A stretch of 64,000 nt of DNA from contig NZ_LVHF01000017.1 in assembly GCF_001650345.1 (NCBI RefSeq), positions 457 through 64,456 on the forward strand, read 5' to 3'. Source of the stretch: Photobacterium jeanii. Its GTDB lineage: Bacteria; Pseudomonadota; Gammaproteobacteria; Enterobacterales; Vibrionaceae. Position 1 is the first letter of the stretch; each line of letters opens with the position of its first letter. Both the position numbers and the translations under genes were made by a program. The notes beneath the pieces are model-generated. The model had not been told where the DNA came from. It saw only the letters and a list, made by a program, of their open reading frames with translations, and did no database searches. Shown in pieces: positions 63,650 to 64,000 of the stretch.

Positions 63650-64000
63650 ATGGATAAATTATTGTTCACCGCGATGTCGGGTGCGAGCCGCGTAATGATG
63701 GCGCAGCAAGTGCATGCCAATAACCTCGCTAACGTGAATACCACAGGCTTTCGTTCTGATATTGAGCAAGCAGATAGCGTGAAAGTGAAAGGGCAGGGCT
63801 ATGACAGCCGCGCCCTGGTTGCTGCACGTGCTGGTGGTTCTGACTTTTCTGCAGGAACGTTACAGCACACCGACAACCCTTTGGATGTGGCGATTCGTGG
63901 TAAAGGTTTCTTTGCGGTTGAAGCTCACGAAGGCGATGAAGCGTATACCCGTGCCGGTAACTTTACCTTGGGTGCGGAAGGCGAACTGATGCTGGGTGAG
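63650..64000 (+). CDS. flgF: Proximal rod protein FlgF (lateral system), partial
   Basis: FlgF is a rod subunit. The 117 visible codons read MDKLLFTAMSGASRVMMAQQ, then VHANNLANVNTTGFRSDIEQ, the FlgF N-terminal type, and DNPLDVAIRGKGFFAVEAHE. GAGG lies 6 nt before ATG 63650, 14 nt after the flgE stop. The gene continues past the window's end; flgG and the remaining rod, ring and hook-associated genes would be expected downstream. Confidence 0.92.
   Translation, partial: MDKLLFTAMSGASRVMMAQQVHANNLANVNTTGFRSDIEQADSVKVKGQGYDSRALVAARAGGSDFSAGTLQHTDNPLDVAIRGKGFFAVEAHEGDEAYTRAGNFTLGAEGELMLGE

Overview
The window is a stretch of Gammaproteobacterial chromosome. Protein sequences, gene order and the lateral flagellar genes point to the Vibrionaceae, and I infer Photobacterium or a close relative rather than Vibrio sensu stricto. 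No rRNA, tRNA, insertion sequence, prophage or CRISPR array was seen.

Positions 1-12240 hold the classic translation/transcription superoperon: end of tuf, secE-nusG, rplK-rplA, an L10-type autoregulatory leader, rplJ-rplL, rpoB-rpoC. Positions 12436-25880 keep the enterobacterial order rsd, nudC, hemE, yjaG, hupA, yjaH, purD, purH, zntR. Inserted into it are a UDG-superfamily gene with a 2-hydroxyacid dehydrogenase, a brnQ branched-chain amino acid carrier, and a CNNM/CBS membrane protein. brnQ is preceded by a 29-codon open frame with a four-leucine run and by mutually exclusive RNA hairpins, which look like an undescribed attenuation leader. An ERIC-like imperfect palindrome lies between purH and purD, and a PurR box overlaps the purH promoter.

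Positions 25877-29310 are accessory: a small lipoprotein, ppnP, an ABM-domain monooxygenase and a 764-residue lipoprotein I do not recognise. Positions 29477-36346 (minus strand) hold aroQ, accB-accC, yhdT-panF, prmA and dusB-fis in the order known from Escherichia coli. DusB apparently starts at TTG, just downstream of a promoter with a GC-rich discriminator. Next come a DMT exporter, acs, an exonuclease/DUF294 pair and an HcaT-like MFS transporter.

From 44228 to the end lies a lateral (swarming-type) flagellar locus in one block: fliM-N-P-Q-R-flhB-flhA (minus), motY-lafK-fliE-F-G-H-I-J (plus), flgA-M-N (minus) and flgB-C-D-E-F (plus, running off the window). The export gate, MS/C ring, ATPase complex, rod, hook and the sigma-54 activator LafK are present. 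A well-matched sigma-54 promoter precedes flgB, in line with LafK control. Stators, filament genes and the lateral sigma-28 factor are not in the window. Several lateral components differ from chemotactic polar homologues: FliM has no N-terminal CheY-binding peptide, LafK has a receiver-like domain without phosphoacceptor Asp or the conserved Lys, and fliO is absent between fliN and fliP.
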